A DNA stretch of 64,000 nucleotides from Marinomonas phaeophyticola (GTDB taxonomy: Bacteria; Pseudomonadota; Gammaproteobacteria; Pseudomonadales; Marinomonadaceae), in NCBI RefSeq assembly GCF_026966905.1, contig NZ_JAPUBN010000015.1, forward strand, positions 62,001 to 126,000, given 5' to 3'. A program made the translations under genes and the position numbers. The notes beneath the pieces were generated by a model that worked only from the letters and a program-made list of their open reading frames with translations, did not search any database and was not told the DNA's origin. Every line of letters begins with the position of its first letter. Within the stretch, counting starts at the first letter, position 1. Shown in pieces: positions 19,180 to 28,184 of the stretch.

Positions 19180-19231
19180 AGAAGTAAAAACCTTTATAAA
19201 ACATAATGCTAACAGAATTAAAAAATGACTC

Positions 19232-19291
19232 ATGTCAAAATGACCTAAAATATTTATAGGTCAAAATGACCTATTTAGGTCAAACTGTTTT
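19232..19291. promoter_or_regulatory. Three NorR enhancer sites upstream of hmp
   Basis: The sites are ATGTCA-AAA-TGACCT (19232-19246), AGGTCA-AAA-TGACCT (19258-19272) and a half-degenerate AGGTCA-AAC-TGTTTT (19277-19291). The first two contain GTCA-N3-TGAC, the E. coli NorR recognition pattern (GT-N7-AC). Three tandem sites are also what E. coli uses upstream of norVW. They lie about 53-128 bp upstream of the sigma-54 promoter of hmp and 66-125 bp before the norR start. Confidence 0.85.
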
Positions 19292-19356
19292 AGTATGTAA
19301 ACGTGGCCGTTAAAGGTTAATACTGACCCTAGTGCCAATTCGAAAGAGAGTACGTT

Positions 19357-20946
19357 ATGGCAGCCATATCTTCTAATGCGTTGATTGATCTTGCGATTGA
19401 TTTAACAAACAGTGTTACAGGGATCGATAGGTTCGATCGATTATTGACAGTGATTCGTCAAACCATCTCTTGTGATGCGGTGGTACTCTTACGTCAACAG
19501 GGTCGAATCCTTATTCCCTTGGCACAACATGGACTTTTAAAAGATACGCTTGGTCGACGTTTTGATATTGACTCCCACCCTCGTTTTTTAGAAATATGTC
19601 GCTCTAAAATTCCGATCGTGTTTGAAAAACATTCGCCTTTACCTGATCCATACGATGGCATGTTATTGCTTCACGAAGGGAATCTACCTATCCATGCTTG
19701 TATGGGGTTGCCATTGCTTGTGGACCATGAAGTCATTGGCGTATTGACTTTAGATAGTATGGAACCGAATGTATTTGATGATATTCCTCAAAGAACACTT
19801 GATATCATTTCCGCCATGTCGGCCGCGACATTAAACACCTCAATGTTGCTGCAAACACTTGAAACCCAATCTCAACATGTGAAGAAAGTGGTTCTGGAAT
19901 TAACCACTGAAGCATTAGTAAAGGACGGAGGTGAAATTATTGGCAACAGTCCTGCAATGCGTAAATTAAAGCAAGAACTTGAAGTTGTGGCGCCCTCTGA
20001 TTTTGCTACCTTAATTGAAGGGGAAACAGGCGTTGGCAAAGAGCTGGTGGCACGAACGTTACATCATTGTTCGAGTCGTTCAGAAGGCCCTTTAGTGTAT
20101 GTTAACTGCGCCGCCCTACCTGAGAATTTAGTGGAAAGTGAGCTTTTTGGCCATGTAAAAGGTGCCTTTACGGGGGCCGATCGTACTCGAGCAGGAAAAT
20201 TTAGTTTAGCAAATGGTGGGACTTTATTTCTGGATGAGATCGGAGAGTTACCTTTAGCCGCACAAAGTAAATTGTTACGGGTATTACAAAGTCATGAAAT
20301 TCAACCAGTAGGACAAGACGCTATTGAATATGTTGATGTACGTATTCTGGCAGCGACAAATCGAGTGTTAGCGGAAGAAGTAAAAGCAAAGCGTTTTCGA
20401 GCGGATCTTTATCATAGGTTAAGCGTATTTCCTATTAAAGTACCGGCATTGAGAGAACGTTCTGGTGATGTGCCTTTATTAGCTGGGTATTTTGCGGAAC
20501 AGACCCGGCGAAAATTGGGATTGTCCCAGTTGATCATTGACTCACAAGCGTTGGAGTTGCTTAGCCATTACCATTGGCCTGGAAACGTACGAGAATTAGA
20601 GCATGTGATTATTCGCGCCGCATTGCATGCTAAGGCGAATACACGTCATTCTATTACTCGTATCTGTGTGGCGGATGTGAATTATTTATTTTCTTCAGAA
20701 GAAACGGATTTGACTCATTTTGAGATGTCGACAAACAGTCAATGTAATCAAGCAACCGACTTTTCAATATCGTTAAAAGACGCCACCGATCAATTTCAAC
20801 GCTCTATGATATTGCAAGCGTGGGAACGCTCAGTGGGTAATTGGTCCGCCGCTGCAAAATTACTGTCTATGGACAGGGCTAATTTAATCCGCTTGAGTAA
20901 GCGCTTAGGCATTTCTGTGGTCAAGCAAATTAAAAGTGATGGATGA
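19357..20946 (+). CDS. norR: NorR, nitric-oxide-responsive sigma-54 activator
   Basis: 529 residues. The N-terminal GAF domain (about 1-170) binds NO at a mononuclear iron in characterised NorR; a cluster of acidic residues around 'SPLPDPYDGML' lies where the ligands are expected. The AAA+ domain has Walker A 'GETGVGKE' (222-229), the sigma-54-contacting GAFTGA loop (269-274) and Walker B 'GGTLFLDE' (287-294). A Fis-type helix-turn-helix is at the C-terminus ('WSAAAKLLSMDRANLIRL'). It is divergent from hmp, with its recognition sites in between. Confidence 0.93.
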   Translation: MAAISSNALIDLAIDLTNSVTGIDRFDRLLTVIRQTISCDAVVLLRQQGRILIPLAQHGLLKDTLGRRFDIDSHPRFLEICRSKIPIVFEKHSPLPDPYDGMLLLHEGNLPIHACMGLPLLVDHEVIGVLTLDSMEPNVFDDIPQRTLDIISAMSAATLNTSMLLQTLETQSQHVKKVVLELTTEALVKDGGEIIGNSPAMRKLKQELEVVAPSDFATLIEGETGVGKELVARTLHHCSSRSEGPLVYVNCAALPENLVESELFGHVKGAFTGADRTRAGKFSLANGGTLFLDEIGELPLAAQSKLLRVLQSHEIQPVGQDAIEYVDVRILAATNRVLAEEVKAKRFRADLYHRLSVFPIKVPALRERSGDVPLLAGYFAEQTRRKLGLSQLIIDSQALELLSHYHWPGNVRELEHVIIRAALHAKANTRHSITRICVADVNYLFSSEETDLTHFEMSTNSQCNQATDFSISLKDATDQFQRSMILQAWERSVGNWSAAAKLLSMDRANLIRLSKRLGISVVKQIKSDG

Positions 20947-20967
20947 CAGCATAATGGATAACACAAA

Positions 20968-21008
20968 GATAAGAGCAAGTGCCGTTGTATGCTTTACTTG
21001 TTCTTATC
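20968..21008. terminator. Hairpin between convergent norR and globin genes
   Basis: GATAAGAGCAAGT (20968-20980) pairs with ACTTGTTCTTATC (20996-21008): 13 positions with one mismatch (a G-U wobble on one strand) and a 15-nt loop. It is placed 17-22 bp from both stop codons. A bidirectional terminator is likely. Confidence 0.6.
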
Positions 21009-21024
21009 AATCGTGTCTTTTAGT

Positions 21025-21471
21025 TTAGCTTTTCTTCTGGGTGGCTTGTCTGGCGGCACTGACTTGACGAATGCGTTCAGCAGGAACCTCTAACTGAGCT
21101 AATAAATAGGTTTTTAACTCTTCGGAGTAGTCCTGCTTGTTTAATGCTATTGCCATGCAATCTAGCCACATTTTCTTATCTTCATAGCCAACATCAATAT
21201 GAGAATGGGCTTGAGGGATACTAATAGAACCGTATTTTTGGCTGTATAAGCGTTCTCCTCCCATCCAACCAGATAAAAAACAATACAGTTTATCTATCGA
21301 CAGTGTTAAGTCACTCGGGTGCATATCTTTGAGTTTTTTAAATTCACTATGAGTACTCATGGTGAGATAAAAATCTTCCACTAATTGATGTAATCCTGTT
21401 GTACCTCCAACAGCTTGTAGTGTGCTATCACCTTGTCCATAGCTAATGGTTTGTGGTTTTTCTACTGTCAT
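21025..21471 (-). CDS. Group II truncated hemoglobin (TrHbO-like)
   Basis: 148 residues. The 2/2 globin pattern is recognisable: 'QAVGGTTGLHQLVEDFY' at the N-terminus, 'LYCFLSGWMGGERLY' with the conserved Trp region, then 'IPQAHSHIDVG', which contains the expected proximal His, and 'MWLDCMAIAL'. Group II globins bind O2 and NO and are linked to oxygen or NO/peroxide chemistry. Position next to norR and hmp suggests part of the nitrosative-stress module. The small membrane-protein gene 45 bp upstream is on the same strand and probably co-transcribed. Confidence 0.9.
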   Translation of the reverse strand: MTVEKPQTISYGQGDSTLQAVGGTTGLHQLVEDFYLTMSTHSEFKKLKDMHPSDLTLSIDKLYCFLSGWMGGERLYSQKYGSISIPQAHSHIDVGYEDKKMWLDCMAIALNKQDYSEELKTYLLAQLEVPAERIRQVSAARQATQKKS

Positions 21472-21516
21472 AGAATGATCCTTTTTAGTTCGTGTATTAC
21501 GAGCTTCATGATTCGG

Positions 21517-21684
21517 TTATTTATCTTCTTTATCCATTTTAATGGAATTACGGAAGCCTCCGATGGATGCTAAGACACCTATAATAATGCTCATAAAGAA
21601 AGGGATTTCAAAAAGTAAGGTAATACTAAAGAATACAACACCTACGGCTAAACCTTCGACAATCGGTTTTAGCTTCTTTTTCAT
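21517..21684 (-). CDS. Small membrane protein of unknown function
   Basis: 55 residues from ATG 21684, supported by a GGAG Shine-Dalgarno 5 nt upstream; an in-frame ATG at 21699 has none. It has a basic N-terminus (MKKKLKP), two hydrophobic stretches ('LAVGVVFFSITLLF' and 'FFMSIIIGVLASIGGF') and a charged tail. No family recognised. The good ribosome-binding site and tight spacing to the truncated globin gene (45 bp) suggest it is real and in the same operon. Confidence 0.6.
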   Translation of the reverse strand: MKKKLKPIVEGLAVGVVFFSITLLFEIPFFMSIIIGVLASIGGFRNSIKMDKEDK

Positions 21685-21818
21685 AAAAACTCCAAACAAA
21701 AATAGTATGATAACCAGTTTAATAAAATCTTAGTCAAATTGCTGCTTTTACCTGTTTATAAAGTACTTTTATTCTATTTCTTTTTTGTTTGGGCTGTTTG
21801 ATGCGTTACCGCTTATTT

Positions 21819-21987
21819 TGTGGATAAAAATAGAGTAACATTTAGTGACTGATTCTTGGGCTTTTTACTATTTTGTCCCCAAAATTTGAAAAAAAGTATG
21901 TATAACACCCCATACTACCCACAATTCAGTTTTTCTTTTTTGGTTTGTGAATAACTTTCTTGAAAAGTATTGATTGAGTTATCCACA
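21819..21987. other. Cluster of DnaA-box-like 9-mers
   Basis: Three matches to TTATNCACA occur in a 300-bp AT-rich intergenic region: TGTGGATAA at 21819-21827, TGTGAATAA at 21946-21954 (both minus orientation) and TTATCCACA at 21979-21987 (plus). The last lies 15 bp before the MATE start codon. Otherwise the 21685-22002 gap shows no gene. No gidA/dnaA/rpmH context is visible, so this is more likely a DnaA-binding regulatory spot than an origin. Confidence 0.4.
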
Positions 21988-22002
21988 GAGGATGTGTTTT
22001 TA

Positions 22003-23375
22003 ATGTCACCTACTTTTTCCACTTCTACCCTTGTGAATAAATTCAAACAAGACCGGCCTGTGCATAACCGTATTTGGCAAATGTCTTGGCCACCCATGCT
22101 GGCTAATATCACAACACCACTCCTAGGATTAGTGGATACCATGGTGGTTGGCCATTTAGGAACAGCCACCCATATGGGCGCCGTAGCCATTGGAGCCAGT
22201 GTGTTTAGCTTTATTTTTGGGCTTTTGGTTTTCTCAGAATGGGCTCGACAGGACTGACGGCACAAGCATTAGGCAAAAAAGACATCAACCGTGTACGGGA
22301 GCTTTTATATCAATCCGTGCTCATGGGTGTGTTTATTGGTTTGTTGCTGATTCTGTTTAAAGAGCCCATTTTAGAGCTGGCGATGTTGCTTATGTCCCCA
22401 AGTGCAGAAATTGAACCCTGGGCTCGTCTATACTTTGAAGCTCGAATTATGAGTGCTCCCGCTGTATTAGCGGGTTTCGCACTGATGGGATGGTTCTTTG
22501 GAATCCAATATTCGAAAGGTCCATTATGGATCTTATTAGTGATTAATATTGCCAATATGGTTTTGGATTATTATGCGGTCTATTACCTTGATATGGCCAG
22601 TGATGGAGTGGCATGGGCAACGGTATGGTCCCATTATATAGGGGTGACTTTTGCTATTGTACTCGCGATTAATAAATTGAGAAGCATGTCAGGTGCGGTG
22701 CCATGGCTGTCTCTTGTGAAGTGGCGAGCGTATGTGGAATTGGTACAAGTGAACCGCTATCTTTTTGTACGGACCGTACTGTTATTAATAGCGACGAGTT
22801 TTTTTACCGCTCAGAGTGCGCAACAAAGTGACTCAGTGCTTGCGGCCAATGCGGTATTACTAACCTTTGTTCTTATTATTGCGAATGCATTAGACGGTTT
22901 TGCTTTTGCTGTAGAAGCCTTATGTGGGGAAGCAAAAGGTGCGAATAACGAGTCTCAATTTAAAAAAATTGTGAGTCTGTCCTGCATTTGGGCGATCATC
23001 ACTGCGATTGGACTTACAATTGTATTTTGGGTGTTTGGAAACGCTATTATCAGTCTATTAACCAGTGTTCCTAGTGTAAAAGAAGAAGCCGCTCTGTATT
23101 TACCTTGGTTGATTTTATTGCCACTACTGGGGGTGTGGTCGTTTATGTTAGACGGCATTTTTATCGGTGTTACGGCGGTAAAGGAAATGCAAAACACCAT
23201 GATTATGAGCGTTTTACTGGTGTTTTTTCCTTTATGGTATGTGACTCAAGCTTTAGAAAATCATGGATTATGGTTAAGCTTTTGCTGCTTATTTATTGCT
23301 CGTGGTCTAACGCTCTACTGGTGTTATCGAAAGGCTCTAGCAAGCGGTGCTTGGTTTAAGAAAACCTTTCCTTAA
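22003..23375 (+). pseudogene. MATE-family efflux transporter (DinF-like), single frameshift
   Basis: Two adjacent frames together give one MATE protein of about 457 residues. The first (22003-22257) covers 'RIWQMSWPPMLANITTPLLG' up to 'GASVFSFIF'. The second resumes at about 22219 with a frame encoding 'FGFLRMGSTGLTAQALGKKD', exactly what DinF-type proteins carry next. One T is missing from the run 22214-22218 (five T; six would restore the frame). All downstream membrane spans look intact, so this is either a very recent mutation or a base-calling error. MATE proteins export drugs or metabolites using sodium or proton gradients. Confidence 0.85.
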
Positions 23376-23467
23376 GCTGAAGCTGGCTCTTAAGAGTCTC
23401 TTAGACTGATAAGATATTATCTAGGCAAATTGAGGTGTATAGGGAGTGTGTTGCCAATACTCTTCAT

Positions 23468-24244
23468 CTACGCTTGAAAAGTTGAATAAATACCCACGAT
23501 ACAAATAAACAATAAGGAGACACCTAGTACGCGAAAAAATACAGGCGTCTCCGCTTTCTGAATTTTTTCATGAAATGCCTGCCCCATTAAATGCCCGATA
23601 AATGCGCATGGTAGTAACCACAAGTGATGAATCAATTGTAAGTCTATACCGGTGATCAAAAAGGATGTCATTTTGATCACTACAAGAATAAACCAGAGAA
23701 TAAACAGTGTGTCTCTTAATTGGTGTTTCGCGACCTTGGTGGCAAAAACGGCAACGATAAGCGGTGCGCCGATAAGAGATGCACCACTGAAATAGCCGCC
23801 AATGATTAAAAAGAGAATATCGAGGTAGGGTTTATCACTCTTAAACGGTTTATTCAAGATATAAGAAATGGCATATATGGAGACAATGAAAAATATAATG
23901 GCTGTCATGATATCGGATGGTAGGGTTAACAGACCTAATATCCCTATCATCTTAGGTACAATGATGATACTGAGAGCGTATTTTAAATAACGCCAATCAA
24001 TATTGGACTCAGTATTATCTTTTTGCTTTCTATTCTTTCTGTATCCTTGAAATGCGATCCAGCTAGAGAATATGAGCAGTTGCACCGCCACAAGGGGAAG
24101 AAAAATGAGAGGTTCATTAAGAACCAGTAGCAAGAAAGGTAAGGCTAATGCTGCCCCGCCAAAGCCTAAACCACTACGAACAAAGCCACTCCAAACAAAA
24201 ATAAGCGCGATTAAGCCGTACTGCCACCAAAGTAACTCTTCCAT
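23468..24244 (-). CDS. TauE/SafE-family sulfite/organosulfonate permease-like protein
   Basis: 258 residues with about eight membrane spans in two repeats. The first repeat shows the family's 'GFVRSGLGFGGAALALPFLL' glycine pattern; the second shows 'IGGYFSGASLIGAPLIVAVF'. Members export sulfite, sulfoacetate or other small acids; the substrate here is not known. It converges on the MATE gene and is divergent from the cyclotransferase-like gene. Confidence 0.85.
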   Translation of the reverse strand: MEELLWWQYGLIALIFVWSGFVRSGLGFGGAALALPFLLLVLNEPLIFLPLVAVQLLIFSSWIAFQGYRKNRKQKDNTESNIDWRYLKYALSIIIVPKMIGILGLLTLPSDIMTAIIFFIVSIYAISYILNKPFKSDKPYLDILFLIIGGYFSGASLIGAPLIVAVFATKVAKHQLRDTLFILWFILVVIKMTSFLITGIDLQLIHHLWLLPCAFIGHLMGQAFHEKIQKAETPVFFRVLGVSLLFICIVGIYSTFQA

Positions 24245-24451
24245 TACGGGTGTTCCTTAAATACTGAGGGCCATCTGTATAAGATGATTTGATTTACAGA
24301 TGCACTATTATCCGTCAAATAATCATTCTTTGCAGTAAATTGGCCCTTATTTATGAGCAAGAATAGGATAAAAAGAAACGCTCGGTACGTTTTCGAGCGG
24401 TGCTAAGGTATCATTAAGATAATATTTGAATACAGAGAGAGTGATAATAAC

Positions 24452-25060
24452 GTGAGTGCTCAAAATAGGCATTTTATAGTGGGTTACGGCAGTTTAATAA
24501 ACAGTAGTAGCCGTGCTAAAACCGGCGAAACGGGCCATGTATGGTCGATTAAAATAGCGGGTTTTGAACGTCATTGGTCGATTATGTCGTCTGAATTCGG
24601 AATGAGTTCCGTGGCAGTCATTCCCAAACTGGGTGCTTATTGTAATGGCGTATTGATTGAGATTTCTGAAGAGGAAATTCCGGCGTTTGATAAACGAGAG
24701 CAAGGTTATAAACGCACTCAAATAGACCCTCAGCAGCTGTCTGCTTATGATGATGAGGTTTTACCCACAGGGACAGTGTGGATTTATCACTCTCACGAAA
24801 TTACGTCACCAAATGTCACCTGCCCTATTACGCTTAGTTATGCGGATGTTATTTTGGCTGGTTGCTTAGAACATGGAGCGACATTTGTAGAGGATTTTTT
24901 ACAACATACCCGAGGTTGGGAAAATACGGTGTTAAATGATAGGAGAGCCCCTCGCTATCCTCGTGTTCAACCAGAACTTGATGTTACAAAACTGAATGCC
25001 CTATTTGAAAATGTGGCGAATATAACCCAAGAAGAGCTGTCCATTACCTATGAATTTTAA
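24452..25060 (+). CDS. Gamma-glutamylcyclotransferase-like protein
   Basis: 202 residues from a GTG start after a GAGAG-type ribosome-binding site. The N-terminal 'FIVGYGSLINSSSR' is the substrate-binding YGSL loop of the GGCT/AIG2 fold. The sequence 'EISEEEIPAFDKREQGYKR' carries the conserved acidic residue (E/D-x-x-E region). The C-terminal 70 residues are outside the core fold. A role in gamma-glutamyl turnover is possible but unproven. The last 11 bp overlap the start of rsmC, so the two are co-translated. Confidence 0.72.
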   Translation: MSAQNRHFIVGYGSLINSSSRAKTGETGHVWSIKIAGFERHWSIMSSEFGMSSVAVIPKLGAYCNGVLIEISEEEIPAFDKREQGYKRTQIDPQQLSAYDDEVLPTGTVWIYHSHEITSPNVTCPITLSYADVILAGCLEHGATFVEDFLQHTRGWENTVLNDRRAPRYPRVQPELDVTKLNALFENVANITQEELSITYEF

Positions 25061-26111
25061 CCCTACCAGTTTACTACTAGATCGTGTAGCTGACGCATTC
25101 TCAGGCAAAGTATTGTTTGCGAATCCCGATGATACCTACCCTCTTGAATTGCGCCAGAGAGCGGAGGTGTCGGCTTGGTGTCAGTCAAAAGTAACGTTTG
25201 ATGATTTGGTCAAGGGTGGGTTTGATGAAAGTCATATCGAGTTTAACGCCATTTGGACTCAACCAACTCTGGAAACGTTTGATCACATCATCTTAATTCA
25301 ACCCAAAGCTAAAGAACTGTTAGATTATCTTATTGCGGCCACTATGCCTCATCTTAAAATAGGAGGTAAAATCTGGCTGGTTGGAGATAATAAAAGCGGC
25401 GTTAAATCGTCTTACAAACGGTTAGAAAAGCACGCTGTAATGGCTGGAAAAGTCGATGGAGCAAAGCATTGTTTAGTCTATAACGCCAGCAAAGAAGTTG
25501 CGACACCAGCATTTAAATTTGAAAAATGGGTAACCACATGGACGCAAACAGTAGCGGGTCAAACCTTTAATTTATGCAGTATTCCTGGGGTATTTGGCCA
25601 TAAAAAACTGGATAAAGGGACCGCTCTACTGTTAGAACAATTATCTGAACACCGCTTTATGAGTGATGCCCAGCACGCCCGTTTTCTGGATTTTGGTTGT
25701 GGTGATGGCATTATTGCCCTTTGGCTTCATAACAAAACGGGTGCGAAGGTGACGGCATTAGATGAGAGTGCACTCGCGTTAAAAGCCACGGAGTTGACCT
25801 TTGCTGCTAATAATGTAAGTGATTACTTAACAACATTAGGCTCTAATGGGTTAGAGAATGTAAAAGGTCGATTTAACTATATTGTTACTAATCCACCTTT
25901 TCATACGGGCATGGCGACGGATTACAGTGTGGCTGAAGGTTTCTTTGCATCGGTTAAACAACACCTAACCTTAAATGGTGAATTGTTTGTGGTGGCTAAT
26001 GATTTCTTACGTTATCCCGACTTCATTGATGCGGCATTAGGAACGCATACGCGTTTACAGCGGGCTCAAGGGTTTGCTATTTACTATGGAAAGCAGAAAA
26101 AACCAAAATAA
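25050..26111 (+). CDS. rsmC: 16S rRNA (guanine-1207-N2)-methyltransferase
   Basis: 353 residues, two Rossmann-like halves as in E. coli RsmC. The N-terminal half is a degenerate methyltransferase fold with 'VGDNKSGVKSSYKRLEKHA', matching the RsmC pattern E/D-N-R-S-G-V-R. The C-terminal half is catalytic: SAM motif 'RFLDFGCGDGIIALW' and the N2-guanine signature 'VTNPPFHTGM' (NPPF). RlmG is a relative, but the length and N-terminal motif favour RsmC. Overlaps the preceding gene by 11 bp. Confidence 0.88.
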   Translation: MNFNPTSLLLDRVADAFSGKVLFANPDDTYPLELRQRAEVSAWCQSKVTFDDLVKGGFDESHIEFNAIWTQPTLETFDHIILIQPKAKELLDYLIAATMPHLKIGGKIWLVGDNKSGVKSSYKRLEKHAVMAGKVDGAKHCLVYNASKEVATPAFKFEKWVTTWTQTVAGQTFNLCSIPGVFGHKKLDKGTALLLEQLSEHRFMSDAQHARFLDFGCGDGIIALWLHNKTGAKVTALDESALALKATELTFAANNVSDYLTTLGSNGLENVKGRFNYIVTNPPFHTGMATDYSVAEGFFASVKQHLTLNGELFVVANDFLRYPDFIDAALGTHTRLQRAQGFAIYYGKQKKPK

Positions 26112-26148
26112 GTGGAATGCCTTTCATTGATTTTGATCTAAATAAAAA

Positions 26149-26174
26149 ATAGGAGCCTTACTATGGGCTCCTAT
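26149..26174 (-). terminator. Rho-independent terminator of the dpp operon
   Basis: On the minus strand ATAGGAGCC (26174-26166) pairs with GGCTCCTAT (26157-26149), a perfect 9-bp stem with an 8-nt loop, followed by a TTTTTTATTT tail. It lies 29 nt after the dppF stop. Confidence 0.85.
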
Positions 26175-26202
26175 GTGTATTTACGTAAAGCAAAACCTCA
26201 AG

Positions 26203-27210
26203 TTAAGCTAACGCTTCTTCCAGATCCATCCTTTGCTCTTCAACCGCATGACAGGCAATCAACTGCTCTCCTTCTCTACGTAACAAAGGCGTTTCAGTCT
26301 TACAACGATCATTGGCAAAGCTACAACGCCCATGAAATGCACACCCACTAGGAGGATTGAGTGGAGACGGCAGTTCACCTTGCAACTTAATGCGTTTACG
26401 GCGCTTATCAGGCGATAGTTGTGGTGTACTAGACATCAAGGCTAAAGTATAAGGGTGTTTCGGATTGGCAAAAATATGCTCTTTAGGACCTTGTTCAACC
26501 ACTTTTCCTAAATACATCACCATGACTTCATCGGCGATGTGTTCTACAACCGACAAATCGTGAGAAATGAAGACATAACTTAGACCAAATTCTTCTTGTA
26601 GATCCATCATCAAATTCAGCACTTGTGCTTGTACCGATACATCTAGTGCAGAAACTGGCTCATCAGCAACGATGACATTAGGGTCCAGCATTAAGCCTCG
26701 AGCGATGGCAATACGTTGTCTTTGACCTCCAGAAAACATATGCGGATAGCGATCATAATGTTCAGTTTTTAAGCCTACTTTAGACATGATGGCAAGCGCT
26801 TTTTGTTTTCGTTCGGCTTTAGTCAATTTTGTATTAATGACCAATGGTTCTTCTAAAATATCGCCAATTTTTTTTCTAGGGTTCAAGGAACCATAAGGGT
26901 TTTGAAAGATAATTTGAATACGCTGACGGAGAGCCATCTGCTCAGATTTAGACAAGGTCAGTAAGTTTTGCCCCTTGTAGTCAAGTTCACCTGAAGTGGG
27001 TGTTTCAATCATAGTTAACATACGTCCAAGAGTGGATTTACCACAACCAGACTCCCCAACTACCGCAAGGGTTTTGCCTCGTTCAAGTTCGAAACTAATA
27101 CCGTCAACGGCTTTAACGAGAGCATCTTCTTTGAAGAACCCCTGGCTGACTACGTAATGTTGTCTTAACTCTGTACCTTTCAATACTAAATTTTTATTGG
27201 TATTGCTCAT
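26203..27210 (-). CDS. dppF: Dipeptide ABC transporter ATP-binding subunit DppF
   Basis: 335 residues. Walker A is 'GESGCGKST', the signature is '[15 protein letters not shown]', Walker B is '[12 protein letters not shown]', and the switch His lies in 'FISHDLSVV'. The C-terminal oligopeptide/dipeptide extension has the CxxxC-type cluster '[15 protein letters not shown]', which in this family can hold an iron-sulfur cluster. It is the last gene of dppABCDF and its start overlaps dppD's stop by 4 bp. Confidence 0.95.
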   Translation of the reverse strand: MSNTNKNLVLKGTELRQHYVVSQGFFKEDALVKAVDGISFELERGKTLAVVGESGCGKSTLGRMLTMIETPTSGELDYKGQNLLTLSKSEQMALRQRIQIIFQNPYGSLNPRKKIGDILEEPLVINTKLTKAERKQKALAIMSKVGLKTEHYDRYPHMFSGGQRQRIAIARGLMLDPNVIVADEPVSALDVSVQAQVLNLMMDLQEEFGLSYVFISHDLSVVEHIADEVMVMYLGKVVEQGPKEHIFANPKHPYTLALMSSTPQLSPDKRRKRIKLQGELPSPLNPPSGCAFHGRCSFANDRCKTETPLLRREGEQLIACHAVEEQRMDLEEALA

Positions 27211-28175
27211 GCCGCCGGTCTCCCTTCTACATCAAGTGGTGTATGGCATTTTACCTGTCGGTCTAATGTTCCTTGAGTTTCAGGTTCGGTAGATCGACAC
27301 AGATCAGTAGCATAAGGGCAGCGAGGGCTTAGTAAGCAACCTGCTGGACGATCATAGACTCCTGGAACCACACCAGATAATGCATCTAGTCGGCTCTGAC
27401 CAACCGATGATTCAGGTAATGATTTAAGCAATGCCTGTGTATATGGGTGTTTCGGTGTGGAAAACACTTCAGCAGCAGGTCCAGATTCAACGATCTGACC
27501 TGCATACATGACGATAACACGATGAGCTACTTCCGCCACTAGAGCCAGATCGTGAGTAATTAACACTAAGCCCATTTGTTTCTGGCGTTGTAGGTCAATC
27601 AATAGATCAATAATTTGAGCTTGAATGGTGACATCCAAAGCGGTAGTCGGTTCATCGGCTATTAACAGTTTCGGATTGCAGGCGATGGCCATGGCAATCA
27701 TAACTCGTTGACTCATGCCTCCTGATAGCTGATGAGGGTAAGCGGATAAGCGGGTTTCTGGTGCTGGAATCCCGACTTGATTCAATAGTTCAACGGCGCG
27801 TGCATTGAGTTCTTTTTTGCTACCGCCTTGATGGGTTTTCAACGCTTCAATGATTTGATAACCAACAGTAAAACAAGGATTTAGACTTGTCATCGGGTCT
27901 TGAAAAATCATTGCTATTTCAGAACCTGTCAATTTACGGCGCTGCTTTTCCGGCATATTAAGTAAGTCTTGTCCATTAAAAGACAGCTTGTCTGCTTCTA
28001 CCTTGCCAGGGAAATCAATTAATCCCATGATAGATAAAGAGCTAACGCTTTTGCCGGAGCCAGACTCACCAACTATACCTAAAACTTCGCCTTCTTCGAC
28101 TTTGTAACTGATATTATTAACGGCTTTGAATTTGCCAAAGGTCACGGATAAATTTTCGAGTTGTAATAATGACAT
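27207..28175 (-). CDS. dppD: Dipeptide ABC transporter ATP-binding subunit DppD
   Basis: 322 residues. Walker A is 'GESGSGKS', the signature '[16 protein letters not shown]', Walker B '[12 protein letters not shown]', and the switch region '[11 protein letters not shown]'. The C-terminal family extension carries '[15 protein letters not shown]'. It pairs with DppF as a heterodimeric ATPase at the inner face of the membrane. It starts 9 bp after the dppC stop. Confidence 0.95.
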   Translation of the reverse strand: MSLLQLENLSVTFGKFKAVNNISYKVEEGEVLGIVGESGSGKSVSSLSIMGLIDFPGKVEADKLSFNGQDLLNMPEKQRRKLTGSEIAMIFQDPMTSLNPCFTVGYQIIEALKTHQGGSKKELNARAVELLNQVGIPAPETRLSAYPHQLSGGMSQRVMIAMAIACNPKLLIADEPTTALDVTIQAQIIDLLIDLQRQKQMGLVLITHDLALVAEVAHRVIVMYAGQIVESGPAAEVFSTPKHPYTQALLKSLPESSVGQSRLDALSGVVPGVYDRPAGCLLSPRCPYATDLCRSTEPETQGTLDRQVKCHTPLDVEGRPAA

Positions 28176-28184
28176 AATACTCTC

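Noticed and set aside
21700-22000. Chromosomal origin of replication
   Set aside because: Three DnaA-like boxes are not enough. There is no dnaA, gidA or rpmH nearby, no ordered AT-rich 13-mers, and the gap is an ordinary divergent promoter region.
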